A DNA stretch of 64,000 nt from Phaeocystidibacter luteus (GTDB taxonomy: Bacteria; Bacteroidota; Bacteroidia; Flavobacteriales; Schleiferiaceae), in the NCBI RefSeq assembly GCF_008933115.1, contig NZ_WBVO01000008.1, positions 98,540-162,539 on the forward strand. Reading direction: 5' to 3'. Shown here in pieces: positions 1 through 9,418 of this stretch. The translations under genes were made by a program, and so were the position numbers. The number at the start of each line of letters is the position of its first letter. Within the stretch, counting starts at the first letter, position 1. The notes under the pieces are model-generated. The model saw only the letters and a list, made by a program, of their open reading frames with translations. It did no database searches and was not told the origin of the DNA.

Positions 1-1
1 A

Positions 2-1219
2 GATTTGGTAAGCAGCCAGGGGCAAGGGCAGAATGTCGAAATCCAAGTAAAGAAGCTGGAGATACTAGGCGATTCGGACGCTGATGAATATCCGCTTCAG
101 CCCAAGAAGCACTCACTGGAGTTCCTTCGTGAGATTGCACACCTTCGCATGCGTACCGCTACTATGAGTGCCGTTATGCGCATTCGTCACAACGCAACCT
201 TCGCCATTCACAAGTACTTCCACGACCGTGGATTTTACAATCTTCACACACCGATTATTACGGGCTCTGATGCCGAAGGAGCAGGTGAAATGTTCCGTGT
301 AACTACGCTTGATCCTATCAATCCACCTACAACCGACGACGGAAAAGTGGATTACAAAGAAGACTTCTTCGAAAAAGAAACCAACCTCACCGTATCTGGT
401 CAGCTTGAAGCAGAACTAGGCGCTATGGGGCTTTCTAAAGTGTATACCTTCGGTCCAACTTTCCGTGCCGAAAACTCCAACACCTCTCGTCACCTCGCCG
501 AATTCTGGATGATTGAGCCGGAAGTCGCGTTTGCAGATTTGGACGACAACATGGACCTCTCCGAGGACTTCCTGAAATTCGTGATTCAATACATCTTGGA
601 CAACTGCGTTGAGGATCTTGAGATTCTCGACAAGCGTTTGGCTGATGAAGAGAAAGGCAAGCCTCAGGCGGAGCGTTCAGAGCAAGGCTTGATCGAACGC
701 CTAAAGTTTGTAGTGGAAAACAACTTCGTGCGTTTGAGCTATACAGAAGCCATCGAAATTCTACGCAACTCGAAGCCAAACAAGAAGGGCAAATTCAAAT
801 ACAAAATTGAAGGATGGGGAGCCGATCTACAAAGTGAGCACGAGCGATTCTTGGTAGAAAAGCACTTCAAAAGCCCAGTGATCCTTTTTGATTATCCTGC
901 CAACATCAAGGCTTTCTACATGCGCTTGAACGAGGACGAAAAAACAGTTCGCGCCATGGATGTTCTTTTCCCAGGTATTGGCGAAATCGTAGGAGGATCC
1001 CAACGTGAGGAACGTTACGACGTGCTCAAAGGGAAAATGGAAAAGATGGGTATAGCCGAAGAAGATCTTTGGTGGTATTTAGATACTCGCAAGTTCGGAA
1101 CATGTGTGCACAGCGGATTCGGTCTAGGCTTCGAGCGTCTGGTTCAGTTCGTTACAGGCATGGGCAACATTCGCGACGTAATTCCTTTCCCTCGCACTCC
1201 GGGGCGCGCTGAATTCTAA
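2..1219 (+). CDS. asnS: Asparagine--tRNA ligase, C-terminal part (cut by window edge)
   Basis: Class IIb aminoacyl-tRNA synthetase that charges tRNA(Asn) with asparagine in the cytoplasm. The frame is open to the first base of the window, so the true start and about 65-75 N-terminal residues (most of the OB-fold anticodon-binding domain) lie upstream; the roughly 405 residues seen are the catalytic domain. Visible signatures are the motif 2 region [16 protein letters not shown], the core segment [11 protein letters not shown], and motif 3 [12 protein letters not shown] close to the C-terminus. The same genome also encodes GatA (35403), so direct Asn charging here suggests GatA serves Gln-tRNA. 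The rpoN gene follows after 66 bases. Identity is very secure; only the start is missing. Confidence 0.95.
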   Translation, partial: DLVSSQGQGQNVEIQVKKLEILGDSDADEYPLQPKKHSLEFLREIAHLRMRTATMSAVMRIRHNATFAIHKYFHDRGFYNLHTPIITGSDAEGAGEMFRVTTLDPINPPTTDDGKVDYKEDFFEKETNLTVSGQLEAELGAMGLSKVYTFGPTFRAENSNTSRHLAEFWMIEPEVAFADLDDNMDLSEDFLKFVIQYILDNCVEDLEILDKRLADEEKGKPQAERSEQGLIERLKFVVENNFVRLSYTEAIEILRNSKPNKKGKFKYKIEGWGADLQSEHERFLVEKHFKSPVILFDYPANIKAFYMRLNEDEKTVRAMDVLFPGIGEIVGGSQREERYDVLKGKMEKMGIAEEDLWWYLDTRKFGTCVHSGFGLGFERLVQFVTGMGNIRDVIPFPRTPGRAEF

Positions 1220-1285
1220 GGCATTTTTTTTGCACCTTTGACATACACACAGCCACTTTGGCCTATTGTTTGTTAATCGGCGCAT

Positions 1286-2740
1286 ATGCTCAAACAGTCG
1301 CTACAACAGAAACTCCAGCAAAAGCTATCTCCTCAGCAAATTCAGCTGATGAAACTCATTCAGTTGCCTACTCAGGCTCTGGAAGAGCGAATTCAGGAAG
1401 AACTTGAGGCCAATCCTGCATTGGACGAAGGCAAGGAGGAAGAGACTCGCGATGAATATGAGACCGACGAGTTTTCAAACGAAGAAGAAAGTCGAGATAA
1501 GGACGAGGACTTTGACATAGATCAATACCTCTCCGACGACGAAATTCCCGAGTATCGACTTCACGCTAATAACTATAGCGCAGACGATGAGGATGACCGT
1601 ATTCCACTAGCTGGCGGCACCTCATTCGTTCAAACCCTTCGCAGTCAGTTGGGCATGCGTAGCTTGTCTCACGAAGACCGAAAAATTGCGGAATACCTCG
1701 TTGGCAATATAGATGACGACGGTTACTTGAGGAGGGAACTTCAAGATGTTGTGGATGACCTCGCGTTCACCCAAGGTATCTATACCGACCTCGATCAGCT
1801 AGAGCGATTGCTTCAAGTTATTCAAGACCTCGACCCACCGGGCGTTGGTGCGCGAAGCCTTCAAGAATGCCTTGCGCTTCAATTAGCGAAGAAAACTCCA
1901 TCTCCGGCAGTTCAACTTGCCATTACGCTTATGGATGACTATTTCGATGAGTTCGTTCGCAAGCATTACAGCAAGATGCTGGATCGTTTGGACATCACCG
2001 AAGATGAGCTTCGCGACGCCCTTGAAGTCATTTCAAAATTGAACCCCAAGCCAGGTGGCTCGGTAAGTGATGGTTCGCGCCCAACGGAAAACGTAACTCC
2101 TGATTTCCTCATATCTATAGAAGACGGAGAACTACAATTGAAATTGAACGGCAAAAATGCTCCCGAGTTAAACATTTCGAGAGAATACAGAGGAATGTTG
2201 GAGCACTACCGCGACAGCAAAGGCAAGGCGACGAAGAGTGAGAAAGACGCCTTGATGTTCGTGAAGCAAAAAATAGATGCCGCTAAGTGGTTTATCGATG
2301 CCATTCGCCAACGTCAGCAGACCTTGTTGCTCACCATGTCGACCATCATGGAGTATCAAAAAGAATACTTCCTAACGGGTGATGAGCGAAAGCTTCGCCC
2401 GATGATTCTGAAAGACATTGCCGACGAAATTGAAATGGACATTTCGACAGTAAGCCGTGTCGCCAGCAATAAGTACGTGCAGACTCCATACGGTACCTTC
2501 TTGATTAAGACATTCTTCTCTGAATCGATGAAGAATAGTGACGGCGAGGACGTTTCGACACGTGAGATCAAGAAGATTTTGGAGGACAGTATTCAGGAGG
2601 AGAACAAGAAGAAGCCGCTCACTGATGAAGCCTTGGCAAAACTTCTTAAGGAAAAAGGCTACCCTATTGCTCGAAGAACGGTTGCCAAGTATCGAGAGCA
2701 GCTTGGAATTCCGGTGGCTCGTCTCCGCAAAGAACTCTGA
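1286..2740 (+). CDS. rpoN: RNA polymerase sigma-54 factor
   Basis: Alternative sigma factor that directs RNA polymerase to -24/-12 promoters and needs an AAA+ activator to open them. Residues 1-50 form the Gln/Leu-rich activator-interacting region (repeated QQKL), residues about 48-100 are the very acidic region II, then comes the core-binding domain, and the protein ends with the diagnostic RpoN box ARRTVAKYRE (residues 462-471). At 484 residues it has normal length. ATG at 1286 is the only sensible start. It lies between asnS and a PAP2-like membrane protein that begins 3 bases after its stop, so the two are probably co-transcribed. I saw no good -24/-12 site (TGGCAC-N5-TTGC) in the intergenic regions I scanned, so its targets are not evident here. 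Confidence 0.97.
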   Translation: MLKQSLQQKLQQKLSPQQIQLMKLIQLPTQALEERIQEELEANPALDEGKEEETRDEYETDEFSNEEESRDKDEDFDIDQYLSDDEIPEYRLHANNYSADDEDDRIPLAGGTSFVQTLRSQLGMRSLSHEDRKIAEYLVGNIDDDGYLRRELQDVVDDLAFTQGIYTDLDQLERLLQVIQDLDPPGVGARSLQECLALQLAKKTPSPAVQLAITLMDDYFDEFVRKHYSKMLDRLDITEDELRDALEVISKLNPKPGGSVSDGSRPTENVTPDFLISIEDGELQLKLNGKNAPELNISREYRGMLEHYRDSKGKATKSEKDALMFVKQKIDAAKWFIDAIRQRQQTLLLTMSTIMEYQKEYFLTGDERKLRPMILKDIADEIEMDISTVSRVASNKYVQTPYGTFLIKTFFSESMKNSDGEDVSTREIKKILEDSIQEENKKKPLTDEALAKLLKEKGYPIARRTVAKYREQLGIPVARLRKEL

Positions 2741-2743
2741 TCT

Positions 2744-3343
2744 ATGAGTAACCGACTTGCTCAGTTCTTGAGTTACCTACTGCATCCCGCGATCATTCCC
2801 ACTTTGGGATCGCTACTCGTGCTAACGACCATACCCGAACACGTAACCGAACAACAGATTTGGTACATCAGTGCATTTGTGCTGTTGTCGACATACTTCA
2901 TGCCGGCCATTGTTTCGGTTGTGATGAGAAGATTGGGCATCATTTCATCACTCCACATGAAGGATCCGAAAGACAGAAAGTATCCTTTTCTGGTTTCGAT
3001 TGCCTTTTTCTTGATTACGGCAAATCGGCTTTCAGGTGAGGAAGTCCCCGAGGAAATCATTCGTTTACTACTGGCCTCAGCTGGAACAATATTGCTGTTC
3101 TACGCCTTACTTCGAGTCACCAAATTGAGTGTACACTTGGCAGGGATTGGAGGCTTGACTGCCGTGGCAATCTATCTATCTCACAACTATCAGGTAATGA
3201 TGTTGGAAGTGATTGCTCTGTTGATATTGTTGAGCGGTTTGCTAGGAACAGCTCGCCTAACCCTTCGAGCACATACACCTATGCAAGTGTGGGTAGGGTA
3301 TGCTTGTGGATTCGGTTTTACCTATTTGGCCCTCTTCTTCTAG
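2744..3343 (+). CDS. PAP2-like integral membrane protein
   Basis: A 199-residue protein with about six predicted transmembrane helices and no signal peptide. The C-terminal part has a segment AHTPMQVWVGYACGF that resembles the last conserved block of type 2 phosphatidic acid phosphatases (His followed by Q, V, G spacing), but the first phosphatase block (KxxxxxxRP) is not clear; MKDPKDRKYPF at residues 73-83 may be its remnant. It could be a lipid phosphatase, for example for undecaprenyl pyrophosphate, or a non-catalytic relative. It starts 3 bases after rpoN and is probably translated from the same transcript. The fold assignment is moderate; activity is uncertain. Confidence 0.6.
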   Translation: MSNRLAQFLSYLLHPAIIPTLGSLLVLTTIPEHVTEQQIWYISAFVLLSTYFMPAIVSVVMRRLGIISSLHMKDPKDRKYPFLVSIAFFLITANRLSGEEVPEEIIRLLLASAGTILLFYALLRVTKLSVHLAGIGGLTAVAIYLSHNYQVMMLEVIALLILLSGLLGTARLTLRAHTPMQVWVGYACGFGFTYLALFF

Positions 3344-3482
3344 TCGCGTTAAAGCGGCACTTCCATCTGTATTTCATTCCGGCGATTGAGTAAGCGAGGC
3401 TACTCATCGATTCGTTGTTCTCCACACAAATTGTAAAAGGTACTGAACGATGAGTCTGCGGTGACAATCTTGCAAATTGGTT

Positions 3483-3510
3483 TGACGCATTCGTTTAAAT
3501 CCATGCGTCA
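3483..3510. promoter_or_regulatory. Perfect 8-bp inverted repeat upstream of secreted protein gene
   Basis: TGACGCAT (3483-3490) and ATGCGTCA (3503-3510) are exact inverted copies separated by 12 bases, about 65 bases before the ATG at 3574. A second inverted repeat GAGACT (3536-3541)/AGTCTC (3549-3554) lies 19 bases before that ATG. The first could be a dimeric regulator site or a weak hairpin; the second would fall in the mRNA leader. No T-run follows either, so they are not intrinsic terminators. The rest of the 230-base gap shows nothing else I can name. Confidence 0.35.
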
Positions 3511-3573
3511 TTCTCTATTGTAATGGTTTGATGTTGAGACTACTTTCAAGTCTCATTAATTGGAATCATCGCT

Positions 3574-5754
3574 ATGAAACTACTCAAATCACTACTACTC
3601 TTTGCTTTCGTCCTCACCGGATGGAGTACAGCAAACGCCTCTCACATTATTGGTGGAGATATTCAATATGAATACTTAGGAAACAACCAATACTACATTA
3701 AGCTGGTTCTGTATCGAAACTTTCCGGGAATCCAACTCGGACCGAATCAAACCGTGTATGTTCGCTCAGCGACTTGCGGTGGAGCCATTACAACGATTAA
3801 CCTTCCACGAACGGCTCAGTTCATGGCGGCTGGAAACACATTCGGCTGTATTTCTCAGCAATCTGCCGGATTCCAACCTGAGGTGAATATCTACGAAACC
3901 ACCGTTAGTAATCCTCTTGTGCTCACACAGAACTGTACGGATTACAAGATTTCGTGGAATGAGTGTTGTAAACCTCCTGGTATTACCAATATCGGAACAG
4001 GTAATAACAGTGCAACGCTGGGCTTCTATTTCGAGGCCGAATTGAACCGCCGCCAGGGATTGGGTAACAATAGCTCACCGATTTTCACATCAGATCCATT
4101 GGCATACATCTGCGAAGGAGGAACTTTCATTTACACTCAAAATGCGGTAGAATCTGATGGTGATTCACTCCAATACGAGTTGATCAACCCGCGCGAATCA
4201 GATTTCAATAGCACGAACGTGCGCCCGATTCCATACAAACCTCCATTCTCTGTTAGTCAGCCGTTTACCGTTGACCCAGCGAATCCATACACTTTAGATC
4301 CTCAAACCGGTAATATCACGTTTACAGCAAAGTTGCCTCCGGGCATCCAACGCGAGGTATCCATTATCACCGTTCGTGTGAATGAGTATCGTTTTGACTC
4401 TACCTTCTTTATATGGGAGAAAATCGGAAGCTCGAACAGAGAGATACAGGTCATTATTACAGATCAATGTTTGCCAGCCGTAAACGCCGGTGTGCGATTA
4501 GATCCGAATGCGCCTGGCACCTACTTGGACCCGGACGGCAAGCAAGTGAGGGACTATAACTGTGGTGATACTGCTGTGACCATGACATTCACTTTGCCAA
4601 TTGAGTGCTTCTCGGTTGCTGCAGATGGAACCGATTTCAGAATTACCGCTCCTAATGGTCAACCTATACCCGTCAAGAAAGCAATACCATATTGTGATGG
4701 CAACTCCGAAACAGATTCGGTAACGCTGTCGCTATACAAGCCACTCATTTTCAATGGTGATTACATGATGTACACCAAGGTTGGTACAGATGGAAACACA
4801 CTTCTCAACCGATGTGGTAAGCCGATGGCTGAGTTCGATACGATTATACTTCGGGTAAGCGGCTGTCTAGATCCTGTGTACGATGCACAGAACGTAACCG
4901 TAACCAATGACGAGCACAACTTCGTGCAATGGGGTCTAGACACCAATACTCTTCCTGAGCAGTTGGTCGACTTTATTCGCGTATTCCGTTCAGATGATGG
5001 TGGTGCGATTTGGTCGCAGGTTGGAACCGCGAGTATCCAAGATTCAGGATACACAGACTACACGGTTGGACCAAACGAAGTAGATGCACAATCTTACCGA
5101 TATCAAGTTCAATTTGTTGCGAATGGTCAGGATCTATTCCTAACCCGTGGCATCAACAGCATCCATCTTGGTGGAGCCTTGAATCAAAATGATCAGGTGC
5201 CGATGAATTGGACAAGCTACAATGGTTGGACCGGAGCATCCTACGTGGTTCAGTTGGGTATCAAAACGGGACAAACCTATAACTGGTCTGACGTTACCGA
5301 TGTGAACCTCCCGACCTTAGATTCTAGTTATACTTTTAATGCGAGCGCCCTTTCACAGGGTAGCTATGCACTGCGCGTGCAAACCACGGATGGTAGCTTC
5401 ACTTCGGAATCCAACTGGATAACCTTTGGGATACAGGATCCACCTGTCATTCCAGATCCTGATGTAGCCTTGATTATTCCGAACCTGTTTACTCCGGGTG
5501 AAGACGACATCAACTCTTTGTTCACGATTCAGGGTATTGAAGCGTACAATCGCGTTGAGCTCGTTGTCTACAACCGATGGGGAACTCGCGTGTACCAAAA
5601 CTCGAATTACACAAACTCAAACGCGTGGGACGGTCGCTCATCGAACGGCTCCGATCTCGCAGAAGGAACATACTTCTATGTGCTCAATGCAACAGGCGGA
5701 CCTAACGGTACGGCTGTAGAGGAGAACGGTAGTATCACCTTAATGAGAGATTAA
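3574..5754 (+). CDS. Large secreted protein with type B (gliding-associated) C-terminal sorting domain, copy 1
   Basis: 726 residues. Residues 1-22 are a signal peptide ending in ANA, and the mature protein starts SHIIGGDIQYEYLG, a start common to many Bacteroidota surface proteins. The middle is Cys-containing, beta-rich and Ig/fibronectin-like in character. Residues about 635-726 (from IIPNLFTPGEDDIN through YNRWGTRVYQ to EGTYFYVL) match the CHU_C/gliding motility-associated C-terminal domain, a type B signal for export by the type IX secretion system and surface anchoring or release. Function of the main body is unknown; adhesin or polysaccharide-binding roles are possible. The next gene is a paralogue over its whole length, separated by a terminator, so this is a tandem duplication with separate transcription units. 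Confidence 0.85.
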   Translation: MKLLKSLLLFAFVLTGWSTANASHIIGGDIQYEYLGNNQYYIKLVLYRNFPGIQLGPNQTVYVRSATCGGAITTINLPRTAQFMAAGNTFGCISQQSAGFQPEVNIYETTVSNPLVLTQNCTDYKISWNECCKPPGITNIGTGNNSATLGFYFEAELNRRQGLGNNSSPIFTSDPLAYICEGGTFIYTQNAVESDGDSLQYELINPRESDFNSTNVRPIPYKPPFSVSQPFTVDPANPYTLDPQTGNITFTAKLPPGIQREVSIITVRVNEYRFDSTFFIWEKIGSSNREIQVIITDQCLPAVNAGVRLDPNAPGTYLDPDGKQVRDYNCGDTAVTMTFTLPIECFSVAADGTDFRITAPNGQPIPVKKAIPYCDGNSETDSVTLSLYKPLIFNGDYMMYTKVGTDGNTLLNRCGKPMAEFDTIILRVSGCLDPVYDAQNVTVTNDEHNFVQWGLDTNTLPEQLVDFIRVFRSDDGGAIWSQVGTASIQDSGYTDYTVGPNEVDAQSYRYQVQFVANGQDLFLTRGINSIHLGGALNQNDQVPMNWTSYNGWTGASYVVQLGIKTGQTYNWSDVTDVNLPTLDSSYTFNASALSQGSYALRVQTTDGSFTSESNWITFGIQDPPVIPDPDVALIIPNLFTPGEDDINSLFTIQGIEAYNRVELVVYNRWGTRVYQNSNYTNSNAWDGRSSNGSDLAEGTYFYVLNATGGPNGTAVEENGSITLMRD

Positions 5755-5822
5755 TAGGAAATCGTTAAATAATTGATGGTTGTCGTTTATCCGCCAAAGG
5801 GTGGACAAAACGCGCCTACGCT

Positions 5823-5852
5823 AAAAGCCCGTACACAGAGTGCGGGCTTTTT
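5823..5852 (+). terminator. Intrinsic terminator after copy 1
   Basis: AAAAGCCCG (5823-5831) pairs with CGGGCTTTT (5843-5851) around an 11-base loop, with the T-run merging into the right arm. It lies 69 bases after the stop of the upstream secreted protein. Confidence 0.8.
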
Positions 5853-5854
5853 AG

Positions 5855-5862
5855 TACTTTCG
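5855..5862 (+). promoter_or_regulatory. Probable -7 box (TACTTTCG) for copy 2
   Basis: TACTTTCG fits the Bacteroidota -7 consensus TAnnTTTG with C for T at position 7, a variant that recurs in front of several genes in this window. It sits directly after the terminator and 25 bases before the ATG at 5888. No clear -33 TTG is visible because the terminator stem occupies that space. Confidence 0.45.
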
Positions 5863-5887
5863 AGGACTATCGCTAAAGCGTCCATCA

Positions 5888-8092
5888 ATGAAATATTTGT
5901 TACGACTTCTAACCGTTGTATTGTTTGGCCTCATGAGCATGCCTGCTAGTGCATCTCACGTAATTGGAGGAGATATTCAGTACGAATACCTGGGTAACAA
6001 CCAGTATTATGTCAAGTTGGTAATCTACCGTCAGTCTACTGGAGCAGGTCTCCCGGCGACTACGAACGTGAACGTATCCTCACAAACTTGTGGAATTAAC
6101 ACGTCGGTATCCCTTACCAGAACTAGTGTTTATTCAGCTTCCAGTTTTGCATTCGACTGTATTGCTCAATCAAATGCAGGTGGATTCCTTCCAGAGGTAA
6201 ACGTATACGAGACTACAACCTCTTCACCTCTCACATTGACCCAGCGTTGTACGGATTACAAACTATCATGGTCACTGTGCTGTCGTCCAGGTGGTATCAC
6301 AAACATTGGTGGTGGCGCGAGTAGCGCGGGTTTCTCATTCTACTTCGAAGCAGAATTGAACAACCGTCAAGGCTTGGGTAACAACACTTCACCGTCTTTC
6401 GTATCTGATCCAATTGCTTACATCTGTACGGGTGGTTTCATTAACTACCTGCAGCGTGCAACTGAGCCAGACGGCGATAGTATTCGTTACGAAATCATCG
6501 ACCCACGTTCTGCTGCTGGAACAAACGTTCCTTACACAGCACCTTGGTCAGCTCAAGCTCCTTTTGGAACAGATCCAAACGCACCATATACGATGGACCC
6601 TGCAACGGGTAACATCAGCTTTATTGCCGACCTCCAAGGTGGGCCAACTCAGGTATCCGTTATTGCACTTCGTGTTGACGAGTATCGATTTGATTCTACC
6701 TATTTCTTCTGGGAGAAGGTAGGTAGTTCCAACCGGGAAATACAGGTCGTCGTCGCAGCGAACTGTATACCTGCCGTTAACCAGGGTGTGCGATTAGACC
6801 CGAATGCACCTGGTGTATCACTCGACCCTCAAGGTCGACAAACCAAAGACTACAAGTGTTACGACTCAACCGTTACACTCCACTTTACACTTTCGGTAGA
6901 ATGTATTTCGGTAGCTCCAGATGGAACTGACTTCCGTTTGACCGCGCCAAATGGTCAGCCTATTCCTGTGAAAAGTGTGACGAGTTACTGTAACCAGAAC
7001 GGTGAAACAGACTCTATCACTTTGAACTTGTACAAGCCACTTATCTTTAATGGAGATTACTTCCTCTACAGTAAGTACGGCACTGACGGCAACACCCTAC
7101 TCAACAAGTGTGGTAAGCCGATGAACGAATTCGATACTATCATATTAAAGGTGTCCGACTGTTTGTTCCCTGAGTATTATCTGGATGGGGTAACGGTTGA
7201 TCAAGACAGACGAAATCGTATCGATTATCGCATCGACACCAACACTATTCCGGCTGCGTTCCTTGATTTCGTGAGAATCTATCGCTCAGTAGACGGTGGA
7301 CAAACATTCAACCAGCTTACTACTGGTGATCCACTACAAGGATTTGTATTTGACCCAAGCCCTGGCCCTTCCGGAGTTGACAATCAATATTACTATTACC
7401 GAGTACAGCTCGTTGCGAATGGTCTAGAACTCGATCCGAGACCAGGTAAGCATACTATTCACCTCACGGGTGATGTTTCCGACCCGGCAAACATGCCTCT
7501 ATCTTGGAGCAGCTATGGTGGAGCATCGTTCCCTGACTTGAATTCTGTACAGTATAAGGTTCAGGTTGGACCAAAGAATGACACCGATGGATACGACTTC
7601 CAGGATGTCATCGATCCGAACTTGCCTACTGGAGATTCAACATTCACAGTGGTACTTACAACAAATCCTACTCCGGGCGATTATGCTGTTCGCGTAATTA
7701 CTGAGCCAATTGCCAACCCGAACGGATATGTAAGTGAATCAAACTGGTTGATTTACTCTGTTCCAGAAGAACCAATCGTGCCGCCAGTAGGTGCACAACC
7801 AGTTATCATTCCTAACGTATTCAGTCCGAATGCTGATGGCATTAACGACTTGTGGACTATTGAAGGTATCGGAACTTGGTCTTCACGCAAAGTGAGCATC
7901 TTCGACCGCTGGGGACGCAAAGTGTGGAACACGAGCCAGTACGACAATGCCCGCGCATTCGATGGTAAGGACAGTGGAGGCAATCAGCTCCCTGATGGAA
8001 CCTACTTCTACGTGATTGAATTGAACCATGCTCCAACAGGACAATCTGAAGTGATTGACGGTTCATTCTCTATCATGAGCGGGAATAACTAA
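5888..8092 (+). CDS. Large secreted protein with type B (gliding-associated) C-terminal sorting domain, copy 2
   Basis: 734 residues, collinear with the preceding 726-residue protein from the signal peptide (cleavage after ASA, mature SHVIGGDIQYEYLG) to the C-terminus. Shared blocks include NNRQGLGNN, GNISF, YRFDSTYFFWEKVGSSNREIQ, GVRLDPNAPG and KPLIFNGDY, and the spacing of cysteines is kept. The last about 95 residues (IIPNVFSPNADGINDLW, FDRWGRKVW, PDGTYFYVI) form the CHU_C type B sorting domain recognised by the type IX secretion system. Divergence is highest in the last third before the sorting domain, as expected for surface-exposed regions under separate selection. Specific function unknown. 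Confidence 0.85.
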   Translation: MKYLLRLLTVVLFGLMSMPASASHVIGGDIQYEYLGNNQYYVKLVIYRQSTGAGLPATTNVNVSSQTCGINTSVSLTRTSVYSASSFAFDCIAQSNAGGFLPEVNVYETTTSSPLTLTQRCTDYKLSWSLCCRPGGITNIGGGASSAGFSFYFEAELNNRQGLGNNTSPSFVSDPIAYICTGGFINYLQRATEPDGDSIRYEIIDPRSAAGTNVPYTAPWSAQAPFGTDPNAPYTMDPATGNISFIADLQGGPTQVSVIALRVDEYRFDSTYFFWEKVGSSNREIQVVVAANCIPAVNQGVRLDPNAPGVSLDPQGRQTKDYKCYDSTVTLHFTLSVECISVAPDGTDFRLTAPNGQPIPVKSVTSYCNQNGETDSITLNLYKPLIFNGDYFLYSKYGTDGNTLLNKCGKPMNEFDTIILKVSDCLFPEYYLDGVTVDQDRRNRIDYRIDTNTIPAAFLDFVRIYRSVDGGQTFNQLTTGDPLQGFVFDPSPGPSGVDNQYYYYRVQLVANGLELDPRPGKHTIHLTGDVSDPANMPLSWSSYGGASFPDLNSVQYKVQVGPKNDTDGYDFQDVIDPNLPTGDSTFTVVLTTNPTPGDYAVRVITEPIANPNGYVSESNWLIYSVPEEPIVPPVGAQPVIIPNVFSPNADGINDLWTIEGIGTWSSRKVSIFDRWGRKVWNTSQYDNARAFDGKDSGGNQLPDGTYFYVIELNHAPTGQSEVIDGSFSIMSGNN

Positions 8093-8115
8093 GCGTTAAA
8101 CTCACCCTTATATAG

Positions 8116-8148
8116 CCGCCTCTTCGAAAGAAGGGGCGGTTTTTTTTT
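8116..8148 (+). terminator. Strong intrinsic terminator after copy 2
   Basis: A 10-bp stem CCGCCTCTTC/GAAGGGGCGG (one G-U pair) closes on a GAAA-type tetraloop at 8126-8129 and is followed by a run of nine T (8140-8148). It lies 24 bases after the stop codon. Confidence 0.92.
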
Positions 8149-8246
8149 GAACAAAAATGCGGACTCTCCGTTGACTTATCGCATATATAAGTGAAGGGTT
8201 ATCCAAATTAACTCCCTTTCACAATCATTTAAAATCCTATTATACT

Positions 8247-9017
8247 ATGACTTACGGTAAGAAAGTGCTTCTCGGAATTTTTGCATTGAGCACAGCGCTT
8301 GTGTCCTGCTCTGAAGAAGAACCAACTTCCAATGGTACGTCAAAAATGAACGTTCACCTCACCGACGCACCATGCGATTATGATGAGGTAAATATCGATG
8401 TTCAAGAAGTTGTTGTTATCTATAACGACAGCATGCGCGAAACACTCACAGCAATCAACCCAGGTGTATATAACATTCTCGATCTCAATAATGGTATCGA
8501 TACACTCATTGCAACTGAAGACATCCCATCTGGAGAAATAAATCAAATTCGCTTGGTGCTAGGGTCGAATAATACCGTGATGGTAGATTCCATAATCTAT
8601 GAAATGAAGACACCAAGCGCGCAGCAATCTGGATGGAAAATCAAATTCAACGAAGAGCTCATAGATGGTGTTACGTACGATGTAACGCTCGACTTTGATG
8701 CTTGCAAGAGTATTGTGCTCACAGGAAATGGAAAGTACATCTTGAAGCCGGTTGTACGCGCATTCGTAGACGCCACTTCAGGAGCTATTGAAGGTTACGT
8801 GCAACCAGATTCTGCCGTAACATATACGTATGTGATTGATAATAACGACACCGTGGGAACCATCCCTGATACAACAGGATACTTCCGTATTCAAGGTTTG
8901 TCTGCCGGAACGTTCGACGTATACTTCGATGCCACCGCGCCTTACACCAACCAAACTGAAACTGGTGTGAATGTTACTCTTGGTCAAGTAACTGATATCG
9001 ACACCATCCAGTTCTAA
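8247..9017 (+). CDS. DUF4382 lipoprotein
   Basis: 256 residues. The N-terminus is a lipoprotein signal peptide with a lipobox ending LVSC at about residue 21, followed by acidic EEE, so the protein is expected in the cell envelope. Residues about 32-165 (MNVHLTDAPCDYDEVNIDV, DLNNG, GEINQIRLVLG) match the DUF4382 family of Bacteroidota. The C-terminal 80 residues (GAIEGYVQP ... GYFRIQGLSAGTFDVYF) look like a carboxypeptidase-regulatory or prealbumin-like beta sandwich, as often seen after DUF4382. No enzymatic motif is seen and the function is unknown. It is a monocistronic unit between two terminators. Confidence 0.8.
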   Translation: MTYGKKVLLGIFALSTALVSCSEEEPTSNGTSKMNVHLTDAPCDYDEVNIDVQEVVVIYNDSMRETLTAINPGVYNILDLNNGIDTLIATEDIPSGEINQIRLVLGSNNTVMVDSIIYEMKTPSAQQSGWKIKFNEELIDGVTYDVTLDFDACKSIVLTGNGKYILKPVVRAFVDATSGAIEGYVQPDSAVTYTYVIDNNDTVGTIPDTTGYFRIQGLSAGTFDVYFDATAPYTNQTETGVNVTLGQVTDIDTIQF

Positions 9018-9044
9018 GTCTGGCCAACTAAAACACAAGAATAG

Positions 9045-9068
9045 CCCCGGCAGAAATGTCGGGGTTTT
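9045..9068 (+). terminator. Intrinsic terminator after DUF4382 gene
   Basis: CCCCGGCA (9045-9052) pairs with TGTCGGGG (9057-9064) over a GAAA loop, with one G-U pair, followed by TTTT. It starts 28 bases after the stop codon. Confidence 0.85.
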
Positions 9069-9116
9069 CTATTTTGAAAAAGTTGTAACTTCATGTATTC
9101 ACCATCCTATGAATTC

Positions 9117-9242
9117 ATGAGTTTCACCTCACAGAAGCATCGCCTGCAGATGCTTAGGAAAACCTACAGAAAGCAACTCGCACTTTCCGTTGCCCTTATT
9201 GCAGTCCTAGGTATTTTTGTTTGGATCAACGGCCTATCCTGA
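9117..9242 (+). CDS. Small single-pass membrane protein, 41 aa
   Basis: A short reading frame, ATG at 9117 to TGA at 9240-9242, gives 41 residues: a basic N-terminal half (KHRLQMLRKTYRKQ) and one hydrophobic segment LALSVALIAVLGIFVW near the C-terminus. This arrangement fits a type II or tail-anchored inner-membrane protein with the basic half in the cytoplasm. Its stop codon overlaps the ATG of the next small gene (TGATG), which in turn overlaps the third gene, and that chain of overlaps is the main support that it is a real gene. Family unknown to me. Confidence 0.55.
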   Translation: MSFTSQKHRLQMLRKTYRKQLALSVALIAVLGIFVWINGLS

Positions 9243-9418
9243 TGTTTCAAAAGCTTGCCTTTTCAGTTCTGCGTCTGTTTCCTTCCCTCGTTGAAGCGGA
9301 CCTCACCCAATTGTCAAAACCACAAAAAGCACTGTTAGGCGCTAGACATTTTCTAACGATGTCGATCTTGGAAAAGGAAAACCCCGCAGACGCTTACCTC
9401 CGAAATAAGAACCAATGA
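9242..9418 (+). CDS. Small hypothetical protein, 58 aa
   Basis: ATG at 9242 overlaps the stop of the 41-aa gene and the stop overlaps the next ATG (ATGA at 9415-9418). A longer version from 9221 is possible but would cover the end of the 41-aa frame, so 9242 is preferred. The sequence (MFQKLAFSVLRLFPSLVEAD ... KALLGARHFLTMSIL) is amphipathic at the start and has no signal peptide or recognised motif. It may act together with the membrane protein before it. Function unknown. Confidence 0.5.
   Translation: MFQKLAFSVLRLFPSLVEADLTQLSKPQKALLGARHFLTMSILEKENPADAYLRNKNQ

Noticed and set aside
1220..3573. Sigma-54 (-24/-12) promoters near rpoN or elsewhere
   Set aside because: No GG-N10-GC element of good quality in the intergenic regions that I read.
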